A stretch of DNA of 64,000 nt from Coriobacteriales bacterium (GTDB taxonomy: Bacteria > Actinomycetota > Coriobacteriia > Coriobacteriales > UBA8131), in NCBI GenBank assembly GCA_031282405.1, contig JAITDU010000056.1, positions 1 through 64,000 of the forward strand. Direction: 5' to 3'. The notes beneath the pieces are model-generated. The model was given only the letters and a program-made list of their open reading frames with translations. It was not told the DNA's origin and searched no databases. This document shows, in pieces, positions 34,172 through 42,506 of the stretch (the stretch's first letter is position 1; each line of letters starts with the position of its first letter). Both the position numbers and the translations under genes were made by a program.

Positions 34172-34199
34172 TTGACCAAATCGCCGGCAGTGGTAGAAT
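34172..34199 (+). promoter_or_regulatory. Likely promoter of tRNA-Phe
   Basis: TTGACC (34172-34177) and TAGAAT (34194-34199), 16-nt spacer, lie about 105 nt before the tRNA. The rest of 34045-34304 shows no gene. Confidence 0.55.
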
Positions 34200-34304
34200 A
34201 GACGACTGCTCCTGCTTTGCCTCAGGCGACTGGTGCTGCGCCCCCCGTGGCGGCCGGTGACAGTTTTGGCCCGGTATGCGGAGCAGAACAGAGAGATGAT
34301 TTAT

Positions 34305-34380
34305 GGTCGGGTAGCTCAGTTGGTAGAGCAGCGGACTGAAAATCCGCGTGCCGGCGGTTCAAGTCCGTCCCCGACCACCA
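34305..34380 (+). tRNA. tRNA-Phe (GAA)
   Basis: The 76-nt cloverleaf has acceptor GGTCGGG pairing with CCCGACC, D arm GCTC...GAGC, anticodon stem GCGGA/TCCGC with anticodon GAA at 34338-34340, T arm GGCGG-TTCAAGT-CCGTC and encoded CCA at 34378-34380. Confidence 0.97.
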
Positions 34381-34433
34381 TTCTTACTACAAGTCCACAA
34401 AATCTGGGGCTTTACGAGCACTAGGGAGCACCT

Positions 34434-35081
34434 GTGTTTGGTATCGGCGGCCTTGAGCTTGCTATCATATTAGTATTTGCGTTTTTGATCTTTGGCCCAG
34501 ATAAACTGCCCAGGATCGTGCGTACGGTTGGTCAGGTCATCGGCCAGCTCAAGGGTCTGCGCGATCAAGCTAACGAGGTCATCAAAGCTGAGGTTTATGA
34601 GCCGCTCAAAGACGTTGAGAAGTCCGTCTCTCCGCTTACCCAAAGCATCGCCCAGGCTACCAAGGACCTTGGGGACAAGGTCACGGGGCCGCCGCTATCC
34701 GCGCAGGAACCCACAAGCGAGCAGGCATCCACGAGCGGGCAGGTATCTACAAGCGAACAGACACCCACAGGTAAACAGACAGTCCCGGCCAACGCCACAA
34801 AGGCGCCTGAACCCAACGCCTCCGAGCCCTCTAAGCCCAGTAGCCCTGACATTCAATCAACACAGAACATTCAATCAACGCAGAACACTCAGCCTGCACA
34901 GAGCGTTCAATCAACACAGAACACTCAGCCTGCACAGTCCTTTGCCCAGCGAAAGGCACAGTTAGAGCGCGAATATCTTGAGGCTATGGCTGTCGTGCCA
35001 CCACAACACGACGACCCAATCGAGCAAATTGTGCCAAGCACTTCTCCCCAAACAAAAGCCCCTGAATCCCCGGCGGAATAA
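34434..35081 (+). CDS. tatA: Twin-arginine translocase TatA/TatB-type subunit with repetitive tail
   Basis: The N-terminus (FGIGGLELAIILVFAFLIFGPDKLP) is the TatA/B membrane helix and hinge, followed by an amphipathic helix. The Tat system exports folded proteins. At 215 residues it is longer than TatA; the extra C-terminal part is repetitive: SEQ/TSGQ-type units (about 92-115) and QSTQNTQPAQ units (about 140-165). The length is nearer TatB, and with one copy seen it may serve both roles. GTG 34434 follows AGGGAG. tatC starts 2 nt after its stop. Confidence 0.88.
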   Translation: MFGIGGLELAIILVFAFLIFGPDKLPRIVRTVGQVIGQLKGLRDQANEVIKAEVYEPLKDVEKSVSPLTQSIAQATKDLGDKVTGPPLSAQEPTSEQASTSGQVSTSEQTPTGKQTVPANATKAPEPNASEPSKPSSPDIQSTQNIQSTQNTQPAQSVQSTQNTQPAQSFAQRKAQLEREYLEAMAVVPPQHDDPIEQIVPSTSPQTKAPESPAE

Positions 35082-35083
35082 CC

Positions 35084-36034
35084 ATGGCTCCCAAGGAAAA
35101 AAAACCAAAGCCGAACAAAACGGCCAACAAGCCCACCAACCCGACCGCCGCAGAAGTCAAGGCCAACAAAACTCCCAAAACCAAGCAAGCCGCCAAAGAC
35201 AGCGCTCACATGACCATCTGGGAACATCTGGGAGAACTGCGTCGGCGCCTCACCGTAATCATCGTCGGTCTGCTGGTGGCTACCTGTGTACTCTATTTCT
35301 TTGCGCCCATCTTGATACTTTTCGTCATCCAACCGGTGGCCGAGTGGCTTAGCGCTATGCCGATAATCAGCACAGACCAGCTTAACCAGGTGCTGAATGT
35401 ATTGGACCCTTTGGGTGGCTTTACGCTCAGGTTCAAAGTCTCGGTGTTCTTTGCCGCCATCGTGACCAGCCCTCTGTGGATATGGCAACTCATGGCCTTT
35501 TTTCTGCCGGCCCTCAAACCTCACGAACGCCGCTGGGTGCTTCCCACGTTTTTTGTGGGAGTTGTGCTGTTTATCATCGGCACGGTGTTTTGCTATCTGA
35601 TAATCCTGGACCCGGCTTTTGCTTGGATGCTGGAACAAACGCGCGAATTTGCCAATGTTTTAGCCAACGCCCAGGACTATATCAGCCTTATTCTGCTCTT
35701 TGAAATAGCATTCGGATTTGCATTTGAGCTCCCCCTCATCGTTTTTTATCTCATCGTCTTTAACATCGTGCCCTATAAGAAACTGCGCAAAAGCTGGCGC
35801 GTGGTCTACGTAGTCCTGCTCATCTTTTGTGCTATGGTTACCCCTGATGCTTCTCCGGTCACGATGCTCCTCATGTTTGTGGCTATGTCGCTGCTCTACG
35901 AAGGTTCGCTTTTACTCTCGCGCCTCGTTTTAAACAAGCGGATCAAGCGACTTGCCGCAGAGGAGGAAGCACGTGATAAGGACACTCTTGCCGCAGAGGA
36001 AGCAGTAAGCGATAAGGGCGCTCAGGATGCATGA
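35084..36034 (+). CDS. tatC: Twin-arginine translocase subunit TatC
   Basis: The 316-residue protein has the TatC signature HLGELRRRLTVI after a Lys/Pro/Thr-rich 40-residue N-terminal extension, six hydrophobic segments, and the conserved loop Glu/Pro regions (LKPHERRW, FGFAFELPL). TatC binds twin-arginine signal peptides. The C-terminus is Ala/Glu-rich and contains an imperfect repeat. It overlaps hypA by 8 nt, tying Tat export to hydrogenase maturation; many hydrogenase small subunits are Tat substrates. Confidence 0.93.
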   Translation: MAPKEKKPKPNKTANKPTNPTAAEVKANKTPKTKQAAKDSAHMTIWEHLGELRRRLTVIIVGLLVATCVLYFFAPILILFVIQPVAEWLSAMPIISTDQLNQVLNVLDPLGGFTLRFKVSVFFAAIVTSPLWIWQLMAFFLPALKPHERRWVLPTFFVGVVLFIIGTVFCYLIILDPAFAWMLEQTREFANVLANAQDYISLILLFEIAFGFAFELPLIVFYLIVFNIVPYKKLRKSWRVVYVVLLIFCAMVTPDASPVTMLLMFVAMSLLYEGSLLLSRLVLNKRIKRLAAEEEARDKDTLAAEEAVSDKGAQDA

Positions 36035-36452
36035 GTTCTCGTTGATGAGCGCTGTCATGGATGCAGTGGAGAATTCTGCCCGTGTTCACGGCGCGGCCAA
36101 AGTGTTGGTAATCAGGCTGACAATTGGCGAGATGGCCGAGGTAGTTCCTGAGGCCATGGAGTTTGCCTTTGAGGCACTGAGTCCCGGTACACTCAGTGAA
36201 GGTGCCGAACTCACGATGACTACGGTGCGACCGCGCTCGCGCTGTGCAGCCTGCGACGCAGAGTTTGAGCATGACCGCTATCATTGGTCGTGTCCAAACT
36301 GCGACAGTCTGGCTACTGAGCTTTTAGCCGGCAAGGAATTATATATTGAGTCTATCGAGATTGAGGATGGCCCCGTCGCAAACGACGATGCACACAACGA
36401 CCGTGTGCAACAACAAAGCGACACAACCGTGGAGCGTAGCGGCCACGAGTAA
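36027..36452 (+). CDS. hypA: Hydrogenase nickel incorporation protein HypA
   Basis: The N-terminal MHEFSL supplies the nickel-binding His2, and the zinc site is CAACDAEF...CPNC near residues 73-92. Length 141 with a C-terminal Asp/Asn/Gln-rich tail. HypA passes nickel to [NiFe] hydrogenase with HypB, whose gene follows after 82 bp. Confidence 0.93.
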   Translation: MHEFSLMSAVMDAVENSARVHGAAKVLVIRLTIGEMAEVVPEAMEFAFEALSPGTLSEGAELTMTTVRPRSRCAACDAEFEHDRYHWSCPNCDSLATELLAGKELYIESIEIEDGPVANDDAHNDRVQQQSDTTVERSGHE

Positions 36453-36534
36453 TAACAAGACCAGCAACACGCGCAGCACGACACGCGCAGCATAACGAAG
36501 CAACACACGAAGCAACACAACGATAAGGCGGAGA

Positions 36535-37239
36535 ATGAAGGTAGAGATCAACAAACCGATACTGGATCGCAACGATACGCTGGCGGCGCGCGTCAGAAAG
36601 CAGATGGACGAAAACAGCATCTACCTGCTCGACATCCTGGCTTCTCCCGGCGCGGGTAAGACCTCATTGATACTGGCCACAATCGCCGCCCTGCGTGATA
36701 CCTATCGCATCGCTGTCATCGAGGGTGATATTGCCAGCCAGGTTGATGCGCAACGAATCAAGGAACAGGGTATTTCTGCGGTACAGATAAACACCGGTGG
36801 TATCTGTCACCTGGAATCTCAGATGATACTGCGGGCGCTGGAAGTCCTGAATCTGCCCGAATTGGACCTGATTATCATCGAAAATGTCGGTAATCTGGTT
36901 TGTCCGACGGACTTTTATCTGGGCGAGGATGCCAAGGTGATGATACTCAGTGTACCCGAAGGTCACGACAAACCGCTCAAATACCCCGGTGTCTTTCAGG
37001 CGGCCAAGGCCATCATCCTCAACAAGATAGATGTCATCGATCATTTTGACTTTAACGAACAGAACTTTCGATACGACATCGAACGCCTTAACCCCTCTGC
37101 CGCAGTGTTTCCGCTCAGTGCGACCACCGGCGAGGGAATAAACGATTGGACGCAGTGGTTGGATGTCCAGATAGCGAGTCGAACTGCGGATAAGGCCACT
37201 GCCGATACCCGACCCATTGTCGTCCAGCCCAGCCGCTGA
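36535..37239 (+). CDS. hypB: Hydrogenase nickel incorporation GTPase HypB
   Basis: The 234-residue GTPase has P-loop SPGAGKTSL near residue 38, EGDIASQVDA, the metal-site region NTGGICHLE, and NKIDV as the base-specificity motif. No His-rich nickel store at the N-terminus. It drives nickel insertion into [NiFe] hydrogenase; no hydrogenase structural gene lies in the window. The preceding gap (36453-36534) is a string of AGCAACACA-type short repeats. Confidence 0.94.
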   Translation: MKVEINKPILDRNDTLAARVRKQMDENSIYLLDILASPGAGKTSLILATIAALRDTYRIAVIEGDIASQVDAQRIKEQGISAVQINTGGICHLESQMILRALEVLNLPELDLIIIENVGNLVCPTDFYLGEDAKVMILSVPEGHDKPLKYPGVFQAAKAIILNKIDVIDHFDFNEQNFRYDIERLNPSAAVFPLSATTGEGINDWTQWLDVQIASRTADKATADTRPIVVQPSR

Positions 37240-37255
37240 GGATTAAGGAGCAAAT

Positions 37256-39910
37256 TTGCAACTGGTCATCACCGAGAAGAATGACGCCGCACAGAAGATA
37301 GCCGAGATTCTCTCGCCGGGAAAACCCAAAACTACCAAGGTGTTCGATACGCCCGTTTACCGTTTTGAACGCGATGGCACAGAGTGGGTCACGGTGGGGT
37401 TGCGCGGCCACATCCTCGAAGTGGACTTTGTCCCGAGCCTCAGCTACGACAAGCGACGCGGCTGGTTTGGCATCACTCAAGACGGCGAGAAACTCCCAGC
37501 TCACTTACCCGACGTTCTGCAAAAACCGCCATTCAAGAAACGTCGGCCGTTCAGTGTCGATGCAGTGGACCTCAAAGGCTGGAAACTGGAAGCCCTGCCG
37601 TACATGGTCTATGCGCCTCTGGAAAAACTGCCCAAGGAAAAGGGCATCATCCGCTCTATCAAAAATCTGGCCGCTAAGGCCACCGCTGTCTGTATCGCCA
37701 CTGACTTTGATCGCGAAGGTGAACTCATTGGCTCTGATGCTCTGAATATGGCGCTGGAGGCCAACCCTGACCTCGAAGTGTCGCGCGCGCGCTATTCTTC
37801 GTTTACAAAGCCCGAGATAACCCAGGCCTTCGACAAGCTGGTGGCCATGGACTTCAATTTGGCCAACGCCGGGCAGTCGCGCCAGTGGATAGATCTGATC
37901 TGGGGAGCGGTACTTACACGTTATCTCACGATCGCCAAGTTCTCGGGCTATGGCAACGTCCGTCCTTCGGGCCGCGTACAAACGCCCACGCTCGCTTTGG
38001 TGGCGGCCCGCGAAAAGCAACGCCAGGCTTTTATCCCCGTGGATTACTGGGTCATAAAGGCACAGATGCAGGGGGAGAAAGGCGTGCCGGAATCCGAATT
38101 TGAGGCCAATCATGCTCAGGGACGCTTTTTAGATGAGGCAAGCGCCACTTTGGCCATGGATGCTATCGAAGGCGCGCAGACAGGTACGGTGACGGCTTTG
38201 GACAAGAAACGCCGTCGTGTTGCTCCACCGGCGCCGTTTTCCACTACTTCGTTGATGGCTGCGGCCTCGGCAGAGGGTATCTCGCCGGCGCGCACGATGC
38301 GCATTGCCGAATCCCTCTATATGGCCGGCTACATCAGTTATCCCCGCGTGGATAATACGGTCTATCCCGACAGTCTTGATCTGCGCGAAATAGCTAGTAT
38401 GCTAGCTAAAATAGCCGCGTATTCTCCCTATGTCACAACGTTGCTCAAACGCCCTTCTCTCAGTGCAACCCGCGGCAAGACCTTCGATACCGATCATCCA
38501 CCTATCTATCCCACGGCGGTGGCCTCGCCTGAACAGCTGCGCCCCGAGGAATGGAAACTCTACAATCTCATTGCGCGACGTTTTTTGGCAACGTTGTCGG
38601 ATGCGGCGATCATCGAGCAGACTAAACTGGCAATCGATGTGAACGGTCAGCCTTTTGAGGCAAAAGGCGATGTTTTGGTGGAATTGGGATTTCGGGCGAT
38701 ATATCCTTATGGCCTTAAGAAAGACGAACAGTTGCCCCAACTGACAGTGGGGCACGAGGTGTTTATCCGAGAGACTACTCTGACCAAAAAGCAGACTGAG
38801 CCACCGTCGCGCTATTCTCAGGGCCGCTTGATTCAAGAAATGGAAAAGTTGGGGCTGGGCACCAAGTCTACGCGGCATGCCATCATTGAGCGGCTTTTAG
38901 AGGTGCGCTACATACAAAACGACCCGCTGGAGCCAACTGCGCTGGGTGTGGCAGTCATTGACGCTCTGGGCGCCTATGCGCCGCATATTACGACCCCGCA
39001 GATGACGGCGGCCTTAGAAGACGAGATGAACAGCATCGCCAACGGACGGGAGAGCCTGGATAATGTGGTCATGCACTCTCGTCAACTGTTGGAACGCGAG
39101 ATCAATGTGCTTATTCCTAAAAAAGAGCAGGTTGGCGAGGCCCTGGCCGAAGCTGTCGTCGCCGATGCCAAAATTGGTGCTTGTCCCCATTGCGGTAAAG
39201 ATCTGCTCATCAAGCATTCGGCAAGAACCAAGAGCAGTTTCATCGGTTGCAGTGGTTGGCAGTCAGATGGACAGGGCTGCGATGTGACGTATCCACTACC
39301 ACAGGGTAAGATCGAGGCTGTAGAAGAACTTTGTCCGGTATGTGGCAAGCCGCAGATCAAGGTCATTCAGTTCAGGCAAAAGCCTGTTGTGCGCTGCGTC
39401 GACCCGACCTGCGCCTCCAACCATGAACCCGAGCTAAAAGTGGGAGAATGCCCAGCGTGCCAGGCGGCGGGCACCACAGGTGAGCTGATTGCCCAGCGCT
39501 CCCCCAAAAGCCTCAAGCGATTTATCCGTTGCAGCAACTATGATGTTTGCGGCACTTCGTATCCACTGCCGCAACGTGGTGCGCTTACGGCTACCGATCG
39601 TGTTTGCGAGGCTTGCGGTGCTCCCAAAGTCATCGTCCAGACCTCCAGGGGAGGCTGGGAGATATGTCCCAACCCGGCTTGTCCCCTGCGCGAGGAGCAA
39701 GAGCAGAATAAGGTCAGGCGTAAAGGTGCCTCAGTAGGCAAAGCCAAGCCAAGGGCCGCATCCTCGGGCACGAGCACGGCAAAATCCAAGCCCAAGGCGG
39801 CATCTCGTGGTGCAGATAGAACTAACGTTACAGACAAAGGCAAGAGTGCGAGCGCGCATGGATCCCAAGAAAAGGTTGCATCTTCGGGCAGGAGTAAAGC
39901 CAAGACCTAG
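37256..39910 (+). CDS. topB: Type IA DNA topoisomerase (topoisomerase III-like) with four C-terminal zinc ribbons
   Basis: The 884-residue protein has a TOPRIM domain (VITEKNDAAQKIAEIL; DFDREGELIG near 160) and the catalytic region YISYPRVDN with Tyr362 and Arg364. Four cysteine clusters follow (CPHCGK, CPVCGK, CPACQA, CEACGA), then a Lys/Ala/Ser-rich tail. It relaxes or decatenates DNA by single-strand passage. The start is TTG 37256 after AGGAGC. The N-terminal layout is closer to archaeal-type TopA/TopB proteins than to E. coli TopA. Confidence 0.9.
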   Translation: MQLVITEKNDAAQKIAEILSPGKPKTTKVFDTPVYRFERDGTEWVTVGLRGHILEVDFVPSLSYDKRRGWFGITQDGEKLPAHLPDVLQKPPFKKRRPFSVDAVDLKGWKLEALPYMVYAPLEKLPKEKGIIRSIKNLAAKATAVCIATDFDREGELIGSDALNMALEANPDLEVSRARYSSFTKPEITQAFDKLVAMDFNLANAGQSRQWIDLIWGAVLTRYLTIAKFSGYGNVRPSGRVQTPTLALVAAREKQRQAFIPVDYWVIKAQMQGEKGVPESEFEANHAQGRFLDEASATLAMDAIEGAQTGTVTALDKKRRRVAPPAPFSTTSLMAAASAEGISPARTMRIAESLYMAGYISYPRVDNTVYPDSLDLREIASMLAKIAAYSPYVTTLLKRPSLSATRGKTFDTDHPPIYPTAVASPEQLRPEEWKLYNLIARRFLATLSDAAIIEQTKLAIDVNGQPFEAKGDVLVELGFRAIYPYGLKKDEQLPQLTVGHEVFIRETTLTKKQTEPPSRYSQGRLIQEMEKLGLGTKSTRHAIIERLLEVRYIQNDPLEPTALGVAVIDALGAYAPHITTPQMTAALEDEMNSIANGRESLDNVVMHSRQLLEREINVLIPKKEQVGEALAEAVVADAKIGACPHCGKDLLIKHSARTKSSFIGCSGWQSDGQGCDVTYPLPQGKIEAVEELCPVCGKPQIKVIQFRQKPVVRCVDPTCASNHEPELKVGECPACQAAGTTGELIAQRSPKSLKRFIRCSNYDVCGTSYPLPQRGALTATDRVCEACGAPKVIVQTSRGGWEICPNPACPLREEQEQNKVRRKGASVGKAKPRAASSGTSTAKSKPKAASRGADRTNVTDKGKSASAHGSQEKVASSGRSKAKT

Positions 39911-40002
39911 TTAGAACCGGGGTTCCAACGCTCTTAGGATTAACTACATAACGGAGTATTTTGTGGAGGATATCAGCGCATAATGGAAGATGCCAGCACA
40001 TA

Positions 40003-40599
40003 ATGGATCGTATCAGCGCGCGTACACGAGCGATAGCCCGCACCGGCATCATTGCCGCGCTCTATGCCGCCTTAACATTGCTCACGATGACGCTGTTGAC
40101 CGGTGCGGCCTTTGGGCCTGTGCAACTCAGACTGTCCGAGGCAATGTGTGTTTTGGCGCTTCTTACTCCGCATGCCATTGGCGGCCTGACTCTTGGCTGT
40201 GCGCTGGCCAATCTGTTGGGCATAGCCCTGAACGGTAGCGGTGCCCTGGGTCTTTTGGATGTGGTGTTTGGCTCGGCCGCCACGTTTATCGGCGCTTGGT
40301 GGTGCTGGCGATTCAGGCAAAACACGGGGATTGCTTTGCTGGGCCCGGTAGTGGCCAATGCCCTTGTAGTATCAGCTTATCTGCCCTTGATGCTGGCAGC
40401 GGCCGGTTTCTACACTATTCCGTTTACAGATATCTCGCTTGTGCAGAGTTATCCGCTGATGTACCTGTTTGGAGTTGTCTGTATCGGCCTGGGGCAATCT
40501 ATAGTGGTATACGGCCTGGGTCTACCGCTTTTAGCCGCACTGAGGCGTACCAGGCTATTTGAGTCGGACGAGCAGTCTCAGGCCGACTGCAAGCTCTAA
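40003..40599 (+). CDS. QueT-like ECF transporter substrate-binding membrane protein
   Basis: The 198-residue protein has about six hydrophobic segments and the QueT-type N-terminal pattern RTGIIAALYAALTLLT and QLRLSEAMCVLALLTP...IGGLTLGCALANLLG. QueT proteins are S components for queuosine precursors. ATG 40003 fits the family N-terminus; the upstream in-frame TTG 39961 has a better Shine-Dalgarno (CGGAG), so the start is unsettled. No preQ1 riboswitch could be recognised in 39911-39960. Confidence 0.75.
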   Translation: MDRISARTRAIARTGIIAALYAALTLLTMTLLTGAAFGPVQLRLSEAMCVLALLTPHAIGGLTLGCALANLLGIALNGSGALGLLDVVFGSAATFIGAWWCWRFRQNTGIALLGPVVANALVVSAYLPLMLAAAGFYTIPFTDISLVQSYPLMYLFGVVCIGLGQSIVVYGLGLPLLAALRRTRLFESDEQSQADCKL

Positions 40600-40944
40600 G
40601 AGAGACAAACACTGCAGGCCTGTTTGAGTCAGAGGAGCAGTCTCAGGTTGACTCTATGCAGGACAAAGTACTCGTAGTGTTTCTCCCCTATGCCCTTCCA
40701 CGTTGTTGGTGGTGTTGTCTCGCGACCGCACCAACTGCGGAAACTGCTAGAATTATAGCCCCAAGGTGCCCGAATAGCTGGGCCAATCCCTTGGAGCATT
40801 GTTACACAACACAAAAACCCATAACGGGGAGGTCTATGGCAACGGACGCCATACAGACGAGCACTACCATAAACACTGAACACACCGCAGGGCACGGTGC
40901 AAACTGTGCTGCCGGGAACAGCATGTCTACTGATCGGGAACAGC
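40600..40944. other. Intergenic region with a duplicated gene end
   Basis: The end of the QueT-like gene (from 40558, TTTGAGTCGGACGAGCAGTC) recurs with a few changes from 40623, 65 bp later. Further on, GACTATTGARAA-type short repeats run into the start of the GGDEF gene. TAGAAT at 40748-40753 may be a -10. No convincing gene. Confidence 0.5.
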
Positions 40945-42306
40945 ATGACTATTGAAAATAGCACGACTATTGAGAATGGCTCAGCTGTTGAAGGCAGTAT
41001 GACCTATGCCACACACCAACTTACAGGATATATCGAGGACCTGTTCTATGATTTTGAAAGCGCGGCTTTAGATGTGGACTCTTTGCCGGTAGAACTCATT
41101 GATTTGGGCGAATCTCTCATGTTTTTGGGCAACGCCATCAAAGAGGCACGCCGACTCGGCTCCGATCTTACAAAAGGCAAGCTGGACTCTGCTCCTATAT
41201 CGGTATCCAATGCGTTTGCCCGCGAGAGCAAAACGCTGCAATCCATACTTAAACGTCTGGCCTGGCAACTGGAGCAGATTGCGAGCGGCAACGACAAGCA
41301 GAACCTGATCGCATTTGGTAGCATCACACGTTACATCAGCGACATCATGAGCCAATTCAAGACTACTAAGACTCAGCTCGCTGCGGCTCTTGATGCTACC
41401 GACGCTATTAAAGAATCGTTGCTGCAATCCAACAGCCTGTTCGAGAGCATCATGAGCAATAGCCCACAGCTGATAGTAGTTATGGAACTATCCACCGGCG
41501 AATGGTTGTATTTTAACAACTCGCCCATAACCGCCCTGAACTGTACCAGTCCTGAAGAGGAGCTTATCCAGTGGATGCGCACCAGTGCTCACGAGGCCAT
41601 GGAGCTGATAGAAAAGGACAAACTGAGTTCCTATAGCTTTAAGTTGGACCCAGCAGACGTGGACATTGACTGTCATTTTACGGTCTCGTTGTATCCTATC
41701 AATTGGCACAATCACAACTCGATGGCCTTCATCTTTACCGATGACACCGAATCCACGCACAAGATCGACGAGTTGAAAAACTTGGCTTATTATGACGAGT
41801 TGACCGGAGCATATAGTCGTTATAAGGGCATGGAGATTTTTAACAAGCTGATCGAAGAAAAAAGCCCCTTTATAGTCAGCTTTGTGGATCTGGACGATCT
41901 CAAATACATAAACGATGTCTTTGGTCATACCGCCGGCGACGACTATATCCTTACGGTGGCGCAATTACTGTCGGAGTTCGATGCCAATGTTGTGGTTACC
42001 CGGCTGGGCGGCGATGAGTTCATGTTGTTGAGCAGGGGATGGAAAGAGGAGGATGCCGTTCAACGCTTAGAGGACATGCGCGAGCGACTAATTGAGAACA
42101 GCAAAAAGGCGGTGAGAAGCGCCCTGCAGCAAAACAGTGAGCATAGCAAACAAAACCCCAATCTGAACTACTATTCAATCAGTTTTGGCATCGTGGAAGT
42201 CGGTATGGATAACGAATCTTCCGCCAGCTATCTTTTGTCAAGGGCTGATGAGAAGATGTATCAGTACAAACGGGCACGCAAACAAGAGCGGCTTGTGCCA
42301 AAATAA
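40945..42306 (+). CDS. GGDEF-domain protein, probable diguanylate cyclase
   Basis: The GGDEF domain at the C-terminus is intact: DELTGAYSR, FVDLDDLKYINDVFGH and the active-site RLGGDEFMLL, so c-di-GMP synthesis is expected. Upstream are a helical region (coiled-coil-like, about 60-140) and a PAS-like domain (SIMSNSPQLIVVMEL... to FIFTDD). No membrane helix. The start is uncertain: ATG 40945 (GGGA upstream) or ATG 40999 (AAGG). c-di-GMP often controls type IV pili, which may matter for the pilin cassettes. Confidence 0.86.
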   Translation: MTIENSTTIENGSAVEGSMTYATHQLTGYIEDLFYDFESAALDVDSLPVELIDLGESLMFLGNAIKEARRLGSDLTKGKLDSAPISVSNAFARESKTLQSILKRLAWQLEQIASGNDKQNLIAFGSITRYISDIMSQFKTTKTQLAAALDATDAIKESLLQSNSLFESIMSNSPQLIVVMELSTGEWLYFNNSPITALNCTSPEEELIQWMRTSAHEAMELIEKDKLSSYSFKLDPADVDIDCHFTVSLYPINWHNHNSMAFIFTDDTESTHKIDELKNLAYYDELTGAYSRYKGMEIFNKLIEEKSPFIVSFVDLDDLKYINDVFGHTAGDDYILTVAQLLSEFDANVVVTRLGGDEFMLLSRGWKEEDAVQRLEDMRERLIENSKKAVRSALQQNSEHSKQNPNLNYYSISFGIVEVGMDNESSASYLLSRADEKMYQYKRARKQERLVPK

Positions 42307-42506
42307 CGCCAGAGAGCGGCATCAAGGAAATGGCTTTAGCCGTATGTGTGTGCATTGCCTTGCGAGACAACTACGGCTACAATTATATTCACGAATGCGA
42401 GCAGGGCCAAACGAGGATAGGCAGGCCCGGATAATCATCTTGTGCGAAGGAAGGCATGACAGAGGTCGTTTGTGGCTATGAGCAGTATTTGGGAGAGGAG
42501 CGCCAC

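Noticed and set aside
24673-34380. Integrative element inserted at tRNA-Phe
   Set aside because: No integrase, recombinase or copy of the tRNA 3' end was seen at the other side of the island. The tRNA position may be coincidence.
39911-39960. preQ1 riboswitch before the QueT-like gene
   Set aside because: The expected hairpin plus A-rich tail could not be fitted to this short gap.
40656-40955. Small Cys/Trp/Thr-rich protein before the GGDEF gene
   Set aside because: There is no Shine-Dalgarno or recognisable fold, and the sequence includes a duplicated gene end and short repeats, so it is probably non-coding.
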